Below, one piece after another: positions 63,520-64,000 of a DNA stretch of 64,000 nt. The notes beneath the pieces are model-generated. The model made no database searches, was not told the DNA's origin, and saw only the letters and a list, made by a program, of their open reading frames with translations. Origin of the DNA: Omphiscola glabra (lineage: Eukaryota; Mollusca; Gastropoda; Lymnaeidae). Positions within the stretch are counted from its first letter, which is position 1. Each line of letters opens with the position of its first letter. The DNA is taken from NCBI GenBank assembly GCA_964017045.1, contig OZ024794.1:26861427-26925426 (forward strand). Direction: 5' to 3'. The position numbers and the translations under genes are program-made.

Positions 63520-64000
63520 AGAACTTTTTTACTTTGCTGTTGAAAAACTGGTTAACCCATTCATCAATCCCATAGCGGTTAAATCCGGCCAGTACTGATT
63601 CAATCCCACTGCAACCAAATCCAGCCACTCAACCCTTTGTTTACACGTTTCTAAATAGAAGGGAGAAGTCTCGCTATTTAACCGGAAACCTCGCTAGAAA
63701 CGAGACCAAAGGAGATAACTCTTTTTTAAATATTTTTATTTATTGTCCGAGGAGTGTTCATTATTTTAAAAGCAGATTTTTTTATTTTAGTGTTATGATC
63801 ATTTGTATTCAAATACATTGTTGAAAGTTGACTTTTATATGAACTTACACAAGAGAAGCACTAGGAAATAATGTTACACAACACATATAGCAACTATTTT
63901 TGAATGTAAATCAATTCATATACCGGGTAATTATGCTGTAAAATAGATTTGTTTTAAAAAAATGTTCAAAACCTTTCTACGGTAAGGGTGGAGTTGCTCC
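63520..64000. other. Right edge, no feature recognised
   Basis: AT-rich sequence with AATCCGGCCAG and AACCAAATCCAGCCACTCAA motifs near 63582-63630; no gene or complete element seen. Confidence 0.35.

Overview
This is eukaryotic, intron-rich, repeat-laden DNA from an animal. It most likely comes from a gastropod mollusc, perhaps a freshwater snail; this placement is inferred from the receptor type and the transposon content and is not proven. I see no prokaryotic features, rRNA, tRNA or CRISPR. Nearly all long open frames in the window are artefacts of tandem repeats.

The one gene that can be read with confidence lies on the minus strand and fills the window from about 52.6 kb down to base 48. 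It is a class B (secretin-family) G-protein-coupled receptor that resembles parathyroid hormone (PTH/PTHrP) receptors most closely. I assembled 13 coding exons by hand. Every intron has GT-AG ends and every phase joins, giving 494 residues to the stop: a six-cysteine hormone-binding ectodomain, seven transmembrane helices, the classic 42-bp TM7 exon with the NGEV junction, and a cytoplasmic tail ending in a PDZ-type motif. The signal-peptide exon was not found with confidence and may lie beyond 52.6 kb or outside the window.

The introns hold more than 25 unrelated minisatellites with units of 10-73 bp. One array copies a 5' splice site and another region holds decayed copies of an exon end. 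Between them lie many small DNA transposons: SPIN-like hAT elements and other hATs with 8-bp target duplications, two Mutator-like MITEs with 9-bp duplications, a pogo/Tigger-like element and several other terminal-inverted-repeat families. There are also 5'-truncated LINE fragments of at least three kinds. Several insertions are nested, so their relative ages can be read.

From about 57 kb to the end the character changes. The DNA is AT-rich with few minisatellites. It holds a degenerate 230-260 bp repeat series (57.95-58.95 kb), a region bounded by inverted repeats and containing NRF1- and CRE-like sites (59.0-59.8 kb), and three tandem exon-like modules of 79, 79 and 81 bp with good splice sites, preceded by a longer exon-like block (61.1-63.5 kb, plus strand). 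This may be the start of another, unrecognised transcription unit.
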